64,000 bases of DNA from Paludibacteraceae bacterium (GTDB taxonomy: Bacteria > Bacteroidota > Bacteroidia > Bacteroidales > Paludibacteraceae). The stretch is from positions 52,563 through 116,562 of the forward strand of contig JAKSKZ010000003.1 of NCBI GenBank assembly GCA_024401475.1. The letters run 5' to 3'. Below, piece after piece: positions 27,856-36,001 of this stretch. Under the pieces are notes generated by a model that searched no databases, was not told where the DNA came from, and saw only the letters and a program-made list of their open reading frames with translations. Within the stretch, counting starts at the first letter, position 1, and each line of letters starts with the position of its first letter. The position numbers and the translations under genes were made by a program.

Positions 27856-28500
27856 ATGTTATCGATTTTTTTAAAAGGATTATTAATTGGATTGATTGCA
27901 TCGGCTCCCGTAGGACCGATTGCAGTTCTTTGCCTACAGCGAACGCTGAACAAAGGAAGGGCATCCGGCATAGCCACGGCTATGGGCGCATCCCTTTCCG
28001 ACTTGGTGTATGCTATAGTCGCCATATTTAGTATGTCCATAATTATCGATTTCATCGAAAAAAACGAGTTCACCCTGTCTATCATAGGTTCCATCATCGT
28101 TATCATCTTCGGAATTCATACTTTTCGAGACAACCCGACACGAAATTTGGAAAAGCAAGCCCAGAAAGACAAGGCTAACAAGAATTACATCCAGGATTTC
28201 ATCACTTCTTTCTGCTTGACCATTACCAACCCACTGGTAATCTTCCTATTCATAGCTCTATTTGCAAAATTCTCGTTCGTCACGGAAGAGACTACATTCT
28301 TTGAAAACATTTGCGGAATCGTATTCATCATGACAGGCGCTTTCATTTGGTGGACCATCGTCGTCAACGTAGTGAACATGTTCCGTGAGAGAATCAACCT
28401 ACGACGCCTTAACAGAATCAATCAAATCACAGGCCTAATCCTTGTACTCCTTGCCGTAATCAGCCTAATAGCCTCCCTCAACAAGTTTGGCGTCATCTAA
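27856..28500 (+). CDS. LysE/RhtB-family amino-acid exporter
   Basis: 214-residue inner-membrane protein with about six hydrophobic helices. The family signature lies at the start: LKGLLIGLIASAPVGPIAVL followed by CLQRTLNKGRASGI, then GASLSDLVYA. Relatives export lysine, threonine, homoserine and similar solutes; the substrate here is unknown. It stands alone after the glmS terminator. Confidence 0.88.
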   Translation: MLSIFLKGLLIGLIASAPVGPIAVLCLQRTLNKGRASGIATAMGASLSDLVYAIVAIFSMSIIIDFIEKNEFTLSIIGSIIVIIFGIHTFRDNPTRNLEKQAQKDKANKNYIQDFITSFCLTITNPLVIFLFIALFAKFSFVTEETTFFENICGIVFIMTGAFIWWTIVVNVVNMFRERINLRRLNRINQITGLILVLLAVISLIASLNKFGVI

Positions 28501-28869
28501 AAACGACGCAAGCAGAAGATAAATTTCACTAGGGAATTACATACAATTTGGCCCAAAATATAATTGTCAGTTTTAAACATTAATTCTCATTAATCGTCCA
28601 TTAATTTATTCATTAATTTCAAATCATTGGTGTCCGCTAAACCTTTTGAACTGACATAAAAAAGGCTGTGCCCTATTTTGTGACCGATAACACACAAGGT
28701 TAATCCCCTAACGGGGAATCGGCTTGTTCAACGCATTGTGATTCTACCGACATTAAACGCCTAACGGCGTAATGTAACCGACCTTCCTTTTTGGATTATA
28801 TATTGATGAAAATCAAACAAATATCTAAATTATTGCTATCCGGTAAAAGTTTTTAGTTAGAAATATTTA

Positions 28870-28901
28870 GGCTGAATTCGGAATCCGAATTCAGCCTTTT
28901 T
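28870..28901 (+). terminator. terminator-like perfect palindrome
   Basis: Thirteen-base perfect inverted repeat GGCTGAATTCGGA / TCCGAATTCAGCC around one base, running into TTTTT. No gene directly precedes it, so it may end transcripts from lysE or belong to the repeat region. Confidence 0.6.
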
Positions 28902-29000
28902 CGTTTACTTTGTTTTCACCACAAAAATCCCATAAACGATGAGCAATAGTACACATTTCAACGGACTTTACCATCTCTTTTCGATTGAGGGGGTTGTTTT

Positions 29001-29053
29001 TCAAAACTCCAGTTCGCTACGCGTATTTATAGGCCTAGCGGACTGGAGTTTTA
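29001..29053. repeat. large hairpin
   Basis: Sixteen-base stem AAAACTCCAGTTCGCT / AGCGGACTGGAGTTTT (one G-U pair) with an 18-base loop. Either strand could fold. Weak T tract afterwards; role unknown. Confidence 0.5.
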
Positions 29054-29097
29054 TGCTTTTTAATGTTTAGCGGACAGCAATAATTTCAAATTAATGT

Positions 29098-29330
29098 GGC
29101 TCTGTCCTACTTTATGACTGATAATCTGGCTGAAAGCCAGTCATAGTAGTAACCGGGCACGGAGTGCTCGGTGGAAGAACAGATGGTGGCAAGTGGCTGG
29201 AAGCCACTACTTTCTAATCAAGTGGAAAGCATTGGCTTCCAGCCAATAGTAGGTCACTCGCCAAGACCCGTGGCGTTGCCACGGGTTACTAATAGGATTG
29301 GCTTCCAGCCAAGTCCAATCAAACAGTTTG
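29098..29330 (+). repeat. MITE-like structured repeat, copy 2
   Basis: Inverted relative to the copy at 31897-32207 and highly similar over about 220 bases, including GGCTCTGTCCTACTTTATGA at the end, GGCACGGAGTGCTCGG and the repeated TGGCTGGAAGCCA-type hairpins. Similarity ends after GGCTTCCAGCCAA near 29318, so the right end is truncated or replaced and no target duplication was found. The two copies flank the LRR gene in opposite orientation. Confidence 0.75.
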
Positions 29331-29431
29331 AGTCGACATTATGATTGTATATGAAGCATTCTATAATAAAACCATAAACTATGTCTAATTGGGCCAAACT
29401 CTACATAATCACCTTTCACAAAGGATTTCCG

Positions 29432-31855
29432 TCATCCATGCAACCTGCCCCCAGAACATAATTCATAGATGGAAATGGCATAGACAATCGCAATTATAAC
29501 TGCGACTACTACCAATAAGATCAACGACCCTATCAAAATTTTTCTCCAAGAGAAACATTTCCTCAACACAAACAACAATGCACACACACATACAAGAGTT
29601 AGGACAGAATCTCCATATTCTTCCTTCCACGAAGAAAAACGAGTCCGCCAACTCATGCCAAACGCATCCCTATGCACATTCACATTGGGCGCTATACGTT
29701 TCTCAATTTTCGGACAATCATCAAACGCATAAGCTTCTACCTCCCCCAACAAAGCTGGCAAGTGAATTTCCTTAAGCGTCCGACAGCCAGAAAAAGTAGC
29801 ATTCTTAATAACCTTAACCGAGTCAGAAAGGACCACAGAAGAGAGTGCCCCACACCCTTCAAAAGCCTCCTTCCCTATCGAAGTGACTGAGTTTGGAACT
29901 TGGATGGACGATAATTTAGGACACTTAGAAAAAGCATTATCACCTATCAAGGTAACCGTGCTTGGAATCTCCACTCGCTTCAACTCATCACAACCAGAAA
30001 ACAGATTCTCCCCTAAGACGCCAATTCCTTCCGGAATCGTTATAGATTTCATAGCACAACCACGGAAAGCGCCATTCCCTAACGAAGTAAGCGTCGAAGG
30101 AAGATTTATCTCCGAAATAGAGGTACACCCTTGGAATGCCTCATCACCAATGGATTTAAGCGAATCGGGCAGATTCACACCATTCAAATAGTAACATAGG
30201 AGAAACGCCCCATCCCCTATGGATTTTAGCGATTGAGGAAACTCGATCTTTGATAAACGTTCGCAATAACGGAACGCATCCTTGCCGATAGACTGCAACC
30301 CTTGCGGCAAAACCACAACCTTCAACGAGAAACAATCCTTGAAAGCAAAGGAATCAATAGAAATCACACCCTGTGGCAATACGATCGTATCGGGACAAGC
30401 TTCATCGCCCAACCATCCGTAGCACTTCCTTCCATCGTCATAAATCAGCAACCCTTTCTTATTGTCGTCAAAGACGTCTCTATCTATGCAACGGACTTTC
30501 GACAACCCTTTTATATTCACCAATGACGAGCATCGCAACGAGTAACTGCCAATAGTGTCAATCGAATTAGGGAGTTCCAACTCCGTCAGTTTATCACATC
30601 CATCAAATGCAGATGGAGGAATCGCCGTAACACCTTCTGGTATCTGAATCTGCTGAAGATTAGAACAACCTGCGAATGCGCCCGGATTCAAATATTTCAC
30701 GCCCTTAGGAATTGTGACAACAGCAGGGCAAGAGTCTTTCTTCCCCACCCAACCATAACACTTCGTTCCATTGGCATAAAGCAACAAACCTGAAGGCAAT
30801 TTAAAAGCATTATTGCCAATAGAGGTAAGCGATTTCGGTATATTGGCAATCTCAATATCACTATCAAACGCATATGACTCCACGCTCTCCAATCCTTCGG
30901 GCAATGTCACTTTCCCAAGCGCCCTACACTCCTCAAAAGCACCCAAGCCTATTTTCTTCAGGCTCTTAGGAAATTCAACTTCGTGAAGACGCTTGTTCGA
31001 GTAAAAAGCACCGTTGTCTATAGAAACCACGCCTTCGGGAATAACCATTTTTTGAGGAAACAAAGCATCCGATCCCGCCCAGCCGTAACATTTGCGACCT
31101 TTGTCATAACATAACAATCTATTTAATTGCAAACATTCATCAAAGGCTAATTTCTCTATGGAGGTCACATACTCTAACCCCTTTATCTCTTTCAGATTAC
31201 GACAAGAAAAGAACGAACTAAGTCCTATCTCCCTTAAAGTAGATGGGAAAACAACAGTTTGAAGGTTCTCACCCCCACTAAATGCCTCATCATCAATGGA
31301 AACTACGCCTTCGGGAACAACCACCACGGACGGCATATCACAATCAACTCCTGCCCAACCATAACATTTTCTGCCATTGTCGTAACAAACAATCTGATTG
31401 ATGGCTGTAAATCCCAAGGCATCACCTCCTATTGAAGAAACTGACGGTGGTATTTTCAACGTTCTTAGCTTTCGGCAAAACATGAATGCCATGATTCCTA
31501 TTGAATCAAGAGAATTAGGGAGTTGGACATAAGTAAGTCCATCACAAGAAGAAAAAGCCCCTCGACCAATCGAAACCACTCCTTCAGGAATGGTGATAGC
31601 AGAGAGTTCGTCAAAATCGGAAAACGCATAATCGCCAATTCTCTTCAATGAGGAAGGAAGCTGCACCCTCTTGATGCTACCTATACACTTCAAATCGTTC
31701 GCCGAAATTTCCGTCACTCCCTCCTTGACAATCAATGTAGAGCCTCTTTTTATGAAAACATCGCTGGACTCATAAAACAAACGGAACACCCATCCTGATA
31801 GCACGACAAGGATTACAATTAAAACAGAATATGCAACTATCTTTTTGTTCTTCAT
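29432..31855 (-). CDS. membrane-anchored BspA-type leucine-rich repeat protein
   Basis: 807 residues from the ATG at 31855 (the frame continues upstream into the repeat, but this start gives a proper N-terminal membrane helix, MKNKKIVAYSVLIVILVVL). The body is about 25-30 LRR_5 repeats of the form IPEGVVSIGRGAFSSCDGL / LPNSLDSIG. Four insertions of a C-Y-D-x-G-R-K-C-Y-G-W type interrupt the series at intervals. The end has two hydrophobic helices (LTLVCVCALLFVLRKCF and ILIGSLILLVVVAVIIAIVY). BspA-like proteins bind host or bacterial surfaces; membrane helices at both ends are less usual than a secretion signal plus sorting tail. Confidence 0.85.
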   Translation of the reverse strand: MKNKKIVAYSVLIVILVVLSGWVFRLFYESSDVFIKRGSTLIVKEGVTEISANDLKCIGSIKRVQLPSSLKRIGDYAFSDFDELSAITIPEGVVSIGRGAFSSCDGLTYVQLPNSLDSIGIMAFMFCRKLRTLKIPPSVSSIGGDALGFTAINQIVCYDNGRKCYGWAGVDCDMPSVVVVPEGVVSIDDEAFSGGENLQTVVFPSTLREIGLSSFFSCRNLKEIKGLEYVTSIEKLAFDECLQLNRLLCYDKGRKCYGWAGSDALFPQKMVIPEGVVSIDNGAFYSNKRLHEVEFPKSLKKIGLGAFEECRALGKVTLPEGLESVESYAFDSDIEIANIPKSLTSIGNNAFKLPSGLLLYANGTKCYGWVGKKDSCPAVVTIPKGVKYLNPGAFAGCSNLQQIQIPEGVTAIPPSAFDGCDKLTELELPNSIDTIGSYSLRCSSLVNIKGLSKVRCIDRDVFDDNKKGLLIYDDGRKCYGWLGDEACPDTIVLPQGVISIDSFAFKDCFSLKVVVLPQGLQSIGKDAFRYCERLSKIEFPQSLKSIGDGAFLLCYYLNGVNLPDSLKSIGDEAFQGCTSISEINLPSTLTSLGNGAFRGCAMKSITIPEGIGVLGENLFSGCDELKRVEIPSTVTLIGDNAFSKCPKLSSIQVPNSVTSIGKEAFEGCGALSSVVLSDSVKVIKNATFSGCRTLKEIHLPALLGEVEAYAFDDCPKIEKRIAPNVNVHRDAFGMSWRTRFSSWKEEYGDSVLTLVCVCALLFVLRKCFSWRKILIGSLILLVVVAVIIAIVYAISIYELCSGGRLHG

Positions 31856-31896
31856 GTACTCAATTTTATAATTTACGACAAAGATAAGATTAGATT

Positions 31897-32207
31897 GGCT
31901 CTGTCCCAGTTTATGACTGATTTTTGTAACAAAAAAAATGGCTACATACCTAATCAACAATGTAGTGACCACATTGTTCTCAGAGCAGAGTTTTGGCTGG
32001 AAGCCAATCCTATTAGTAACTCGTGGCAACGCCTTGGGATCATGGTGGGCGTCTTCCTATTGGCTGGAAGCCAATGCTTTCCACTTGATTTGAAAGTAGT
32101 GGCTTCCAGCCACTTGCCACCATAATTCTTCTACCGAGCACTCCGTGCTCGGTTACTACTAAGACTGGCTTCCAGCCAGATTGTCTGTCTTAAAGTAGGA
32201 CAGAGCC
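31897..32207. mobile_element. MITE-like element with 8-bp target duplication, copy 1
   Basis: 311 bases starting GGCTCTGTCC and ending GGACAGAGCC; imperfect terminal inverted repeats of about 25 bases. Flanked by ATTAGATT on both sides (31889-31896 and 32208-32215), an exact 8-bp duplication. The inside carries at least five perfect or near-perfect hairpins (GGCTGGAAGCC type and GAGCACTCCGTGCTC). No coding potential, so it would be moved by an enzyme encoded elsewhere. Confidence 0.8.
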
Positions 32208-32256
32208 ATTAGATTTTAAATCACAATCATCATGGAGAACGAAAAGACAAATTCAA

Positions 32257-32313
32257 CAGCACACACGAAAGGTGGTGCTTCTTTTTGGAATGCCTCATAA
32301 AAATCAAAAAGGC
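32257..32313 (+). repeat. short repeat left of the DUF4143 ATPase
   Basis: ACAGCACACACGAAAGGTGG through GGAATGCCTCATAAAAA to AAGGCGA matches 34098-34151 in the same orientation, with small differences. The two copies enclose the ATPase gene at 32486-33817. Confidence 0.65.
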
Positions 32314-32330
32314 GAGTTTGCATCCAACCC

Positions 32331-32429
32331 AAACATTTCCGTATTTTTGGATATTTCATCATAAAACATTTCCGTATTTTCGGATATTTTACTACAAAAC
32401 ATTTCCGTATTTTCGGATATTTCACACTT
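32331..32429. promoter_or_regulatory. three tandem 33-bp repeats upstream of the first DUF4143 ATPase
   Basis: Units start at 32331, 32364 and 32397, each with AAACATTTCCGTATTTTCGG (first copy has T for C) and then ATATTTCA or similar. Each holds a TCCG-N6-CGGA dyad. Position 60-150 bases before the ATPase start suggests operators. No perfect promoter found after them; TAATTTAG near 32457 is one base off a -7 element. Confidence 0.6.
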
Positions 32430-32485
32430 AGCATTAATATAAACAAAAGAAAATTATTAATTTAGCACCATAAATCATAACGCAA

Positions 32486-33817
32486 ATGGAACGAATATTT
32501 AAACGCAAACTATATAACCGTCTTCTTGAATGGAAAGAGACTCAAAACGGCAAGACTGCTATAATGATTGAAGGGGCTCGACGTGTGGGCAAATCGACTC
32601 TTGTAGAGCAATTCGCCCAAAACGAATACGAGTCGTATATCATCATTGACTTCAATGAAGCTTCTGAAGAAGTCAAATCGTTATTCAACGATTTGATGAA
32701 TAAAGATTATATTTTCCTTCAATTACAATCCATTTATAATGTTGTTTTAAAAGAACGTAAGTCTGTCATCATCTTTGATGAAGTGCAAAATTGTCCATTA
32801 GCCAGACAAGCTATAAAATACCTTGTCAAAGATGGCAGATATGACTATATAGAAACAGGATCTCTTATAAGCATAAGGAAAAACACAAAGAATATTACTC
32901 TGCCGAGTGAAGAAGAAAGAGTAACTCTTTATCCAATGGATTATGAAGAATTTCGTTGGGCATTAGGAGATGACGCTTCCGTATCTTTACTTCGCATGTT
33001 TTATGATAAAAAACTTCCATTGGACAAAGCACATCGTGACAAAATCCGTGATTTTCGTCTATACATGTTAGTCGGAGGAATGCCACAAGCAGTCAACACA
33101 TATATAGAGACAAACAATTTCAGTTTAGTGGATAATGCAAAACGCAATATTATCAAACTATATCTCGATGATTTTCAAAAATTGGATCCTACTGGACGTT
33201 TAGAAACTCTTTTCAAAGAAATTCCTTCTCAATTAAGCCAGACAAGCAATCGTTTTAAGCCATACTCTGTCCTTGGGGATATAGATGAAAACAAATTGTT
33301 TGAATTGATGAAAAATCTTGAAGATAGCAAAACAACATTGTTCTCTTACCATTCAAATGATCCTAAAGTCGGCATGTCTCTAACAAAAGATATTTCTAAA
33401 TATAAAATATTTTGTGCTGATACAGGATTATTTGTGACACTTGCTTTTTGGGATAAAGATGTGACAGAAAATATCATATACCAGAAATTACTGAATGACA
33501 AGCTCAGCGCTAATCTTGGGTATATATACGAAAACATTATTGCTCAAATGTTAGTTTCCACAGGAAACAAACTCTTCTACTACACATGGGCTAAAGACGA
33601 AACACATAACTACGAGATTGACTTTCTTTTATCCCGTGGTGCGAAATTGTATCCTATAGAAGTAAAATCCTCAGGTTACAACAGCCATGCCTCTTTAGAT
33701 GCATTTTGTGAAAAATTCTCACACATCATTGATAAAAGATATTTGATTTATACCAAAGATCTGAAAAAGGACGAGCAAACTATCCTTCTCCCTGTTTATA
33801 TGACTTCGTTCATATAA
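32486..33817 (+). CDS. AAA-family ATPase with C-terminal DUF4143 domain
   Basis: 443 residues. Walker A GARRVGKST (30-38), Walker B SVIIFDEVQNCP, sensor-like YIETGSLIS, then the DUF4143 part ending in a nuclease-like fold (EIDFLLSRGAKLYPIEVKSS, with the Asp...Glu-x-Lys pattern of restriction-type enzymes). Such ATPases are abundant and very variable in gut Bacteroidales; their function is not known. Tandem repeats precede it and similar short repeats enclose it, suggesting movement as a cassette. A second, distant member is at 55421. Confidence 0.88.
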   Translation: MERIFKRKLYNRLLEWKETQNGKTAIMIEGARRVGKSTLVEQFAQNEYESYIIIDFNEASEEVKSLFNDLMNKDYIFLQLQSIYNVVLKERKSVIIFDEVQNCPLARQAIKYLVKDGRYDYIETGSLISIRKNTKNITLPSEEERVTLYPMDYEEFRWALGDDASVSLLRMFYDKKLPLDKAHRDKIRDFRLYMLVGGMPQAVNTYIETNNFSLVDNAKRNIIKLYLDDFQKLDPTGRLETLFKEIPSQLSQTSNRFKPYSVLGDIDENKLFELMKNLEDSKTTLFSYHSNDPKVGMSLTKDISKYKIFCADTGLFVTLAFWDKDVTENIIYQKLLNDKLSANLGYIYENIIAQMLVSTGNKLFYYTWAKDETHNYEIDFLLSRGAKLYPIEVKSSGYNSHASLDAFCEKFSHIIDKRYLIYTKDLKKDEQTILLPVYMTSFI

Positions 33818-33836
33818 CTATCGCGTTATGACTGAT

Positions 33837-34151
33837 CCTCGGTTGCCCTATTCACCAGGGGTGGACACAAGGCCACACCCCTACAGTCCACACGAAAGGG
33901 GGTGCGTTTTTGGGGAAACAAAACAAGAGAACATGAAACGACAAATCAACCTTCGTACCACCCACGCCACGCCGAACCTCTGTAGGGGCAATTCCTTGTG
34001 GTTGCCCTGTCTTGTGGTGCCCCTGTTTTGTGGTTGTCCTGACCCTCGGTTGCCCTATTCACCAAGGGGTGGAGACAAGGCCACACCCCTACAGCACACA
34101 CGAAAGGGGGTGCGTTTTTGGGAATGCCTCATAAAAACAACAAAGGCGACA
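33837..34151 (+). repeat. direct-repeat region after the ATPase
   Basis: Two direct copies of about 80 bases (33837-33918 and 34039-34120), each CCTCGGTTGCCCTATTCACC onward through AAGGCCACACCCCTACAG to GGGGGTGCGTTTTTGGG. Between them TGTAGGGGCAATTCC and similar short hairpin-type sequences. An open frame across it (33828-34205) is judged not to be a gene. The right end matches 32257-32313. Confidence 0.65.
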
Positions 34152-34186
34152 TTGCTGCCGCCTTCCATTGTTGTCTTAATCAACAA

Positions 34187-34783
34187 TCATAATGTTATAC
34201 AATAATATCTTTGGTCTTCATTTGGCAATTTATCTCCATCACTCCAAGATGCAGAAATCCAATTAAAAGAATAACTCTTTGAAAGGGATATTGATTTTCT
34301 ACCTTTGGATACACCTGTAGGCTTATAGACCTTATTAGGTATCACGTTCGGAGAAACTCTAAAAGAAGAATATATTCCAGATAACTTACTTCCTGTACTG
34401 AAGAATTTTGGATCCTCCACAAGAGTCAAAACATGAGTTTCAAAACCATTGGCTTTCATCTGTTCCATAAACTTCACATCCAAAACAAAGGCATACATTT
34501 CCTCTGGATGCTGTCCGTTTCTTGGATACTTCAACTCTATGGCACACTTCTCGGACTTGTCAGCATTATATATGACTATATCTATTTCCTTCTTTACTGT
34601 AGGAGATGTTATTCCGAAGAAAGAGACATTTCTCTCGAACTCTACAAAATAACCAGGGAATGTTGCTCTAAGAAAAATTCCCAACTCATGTTGAAGCGAA
34701 AACTCATTATACAAACGAATGTTATTCTTCTTAACATGATCAAAAAAATCGTTCACAAGTTTGTGAAAATCACCAATAATCAT
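34187..34783 (-). CDS. unknown protein with restriction-endonuclease-like core
   Basis: 198 residues, cytosolic. The central stretch fits a PD-(D/E)xK fold: a helix with FSLQHELGIFLR, then KEIDIVIYNADKSEKC and AIELKYPR (Asp, then Glu-x-Lys). A charged, Ser-rich C-terminal part follows. Many such single-domain proteins in Bacteroidales are unassigned; nuclease activity is plausible but unproven. No partner gene with clear coupling; it lies between the repeat region and the truncated FISUMP gene. Confidence 0.6.
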   Translation of the reverse strand: MIIGDFHKLVNDFFDHVKKNNIRLYNEFSLQHELGIFLRATFPGYFVEFERNVSFFGITSPTVKKEIDIVIYNADKSEKCAIELKYPRNGQHPEEMYAFVLDVKFMEQMKANGFETHVLTLVEDPKFFSTGSKLSGIYSSFRVSPNVIPNKVYKPTGVSKGRKSISLSKSYSFNWISASWSDGDKLPNEDQRYYCITL

Positions 34784-34847
34784 AGTGCTAAATATTAAAA
34801 TTAAACATTATTCAAGCGGGCTTGCGCCCACTTGAATTTTAATTACT

Positions 34848-35795
34848 TTATTCTGAGACTGGACGGACACATTGCCCGTAGGCACGATGACCATAGTAGG
34901 TACTGCCGTAATAGTCGGCATAACTACGGTACTTACCGCTCGAATCGAAGTGGAAGTCGTAAGCGTAGCCTGTACGGCTTTCGTGCACAGTAGAACTCCA
35001 ATAGTAGCCAGTTTGCATATTGTAGCTCGAAGAAGCACTAGTTCTGTGACCTGTAACAGGAAGAAAAATCCAACTATTAGTATCCTTTTTACTTATCACT
35101 TTATAACCTTTCACCCCTCCTAATTCAGTCCAGTTCCAATTACAATTTTCCAACAGTTCAGAAAAATCTGCACTTGTTGGCATCTTCCATTTTGTACCCC
35201 AATTTACTGTAGCGACATCATACTCTGCTGTAAGCGTTGTACCTGTCTCATCCAACACTCCGTTCGATTTCAGTGTTGAAACCGAATTTCCGTATGTTGT
35301 AGATGTACTGCTTGAATAATCACTCTTAGTATCGGTTTCTCCCCAAGCATAGTAATCACCCTCTGCATTCTCCGTCATGGCTCCGACATTCATTGTAGCC
35401 CACTTCTTTCCACTTGGCAAGTCCAAATCTACATAAGCATGACTATCTACATATCCAGTGATTGGAGCACCGAGAGTTGATGACGTACCTGAACCTGTTC
35501 CTATCGTACTACTTCCTGCAATCTCCGTCCAAGTCGTTCCACCATCCGTAGAGACCTTCCACTTGCCGTCTTCCACCTTGATGACCGGTGTAGCACCTGT
35601 CACATTGCCAAGGTCAGACCATGTGGTTCCGTCAGTAGAAATCATCAAATTGCCATTCTCAACCTTGAACTCTGGGGTCTTGCCGTCTTGTCCTGCGGCT
35701 CCGGTTGCCTTGTCCAACTTCGTCCATGTTGCACCTTCGTCGTAGGATACATACCAGTAACCATCTTCTATCTTGAACTTTGGAAATGAACGGTT
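34848..35795 (-). pseudogene. 5'-truncated FISUMP-domain protein
   Basis: The frame is open from 35795 but is preceded by an in-frame TGA (35796-35798), with no ATG before the conserved region; only a TTG at 35717 could serve. The visible protein begins inside a repeat of the form FKIEDGYWYVSYDEGATWTK, followed by two more such units (EFKVENGNLMISTDGTTWSD, VIKVEDGKWKVSTDGGTTW), a GSS-rich linker, then a FISUMP domain (YVDLDLPSGKKWATMNVGA, NWGTKWKMPTSADF, YYWSST, CVRPVSE). Full relatives are exported surface proteins with a signal peptide and several such units, so the 5' end appears lost. The gene at 51619 carries a related C-terminal domain. Confidence 0.7.
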
Positions 35796-35942
35796 TCATC
35801 GACAATACAGCTTCCCCGCATGGCGACGCACAAGGGGAAACACCCCGATACGTAGTAGCATAGTCCGCCAAGGCTATGATGAGAAATCGAGTTTGCATAG
35901 AAGCAATATTCCACATCTCTACAAAACGAAATCTTCGCAAAA

Positions 35943-35972
35943 AAGACCGATTCCACAATCGAAACCGGTCTT
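35943..35972 (-). terminator. rho-independent terminator of the alcohol dehydrogenase
   Basis: Minus-strand stem AAGACCG / CGGTCTT with possible inner pairing, then six T. It lies 30 bases beyond the stop of the dehydrogenase. It also shows that a 107-codon frame across this spot is not a gene. Confidence 0.75.
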
Positions 35973-36001
35973 CATTATCCATAACCTATAGGTGCAACAA
36001 C

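Larger units (their letters stand above)
28501..29097. other. structured intergenic region, no gene
   Basis: Contains several hairpins: CCCCTAACGGGG (about 28706), CGCCTAACGGCG (about 28760), and others listed separately. At 28671 GGCTGTGCCCTATTTTGTG resembles the end of the MITE-like repeats at 29098 and 31897, so this may be a third, decayed copy. TTTGGCCC at about 28550 and GGGCCAAA at about 29391 could be ends of a larger inverted structure. Confidence 0.45.

Noticed and set aside
28501..29431. tRNA or structured RNA gene
   Set aside because: Hairpins are short independent palindromes related to the MITE-like repeat; no cloverleaf or known RNA consensus could be fitted.
32331..32429. CRISPR array
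   Set aside because: Only three units of 33 bases directly joined with no spacers, and no cas genes; tandem operator-like repeats instead.
32216..32446. 76-codon minus-strand frame with 11-residue repeats (KYPKIRKCF)
   Set aside because: The 33-bp period is a multiple of three, so any frame shows peptide repeats; position before the ATPase promoter region favours an operator role.
33828..34205. 125-codon plus-strand frame
   Set aside because: Lies entirely in the direct-repeat region; the protein is Pro/Arg-rich and repeats with the DNA, as expected for non-coding repeats.
35659..35982. 107-codon minus-strand frame before the FISUMP gene
   Set aside because: It runs through the terminator of the alcohol dehydrogenase and enters the FISUMP repeats in the wrong frame.
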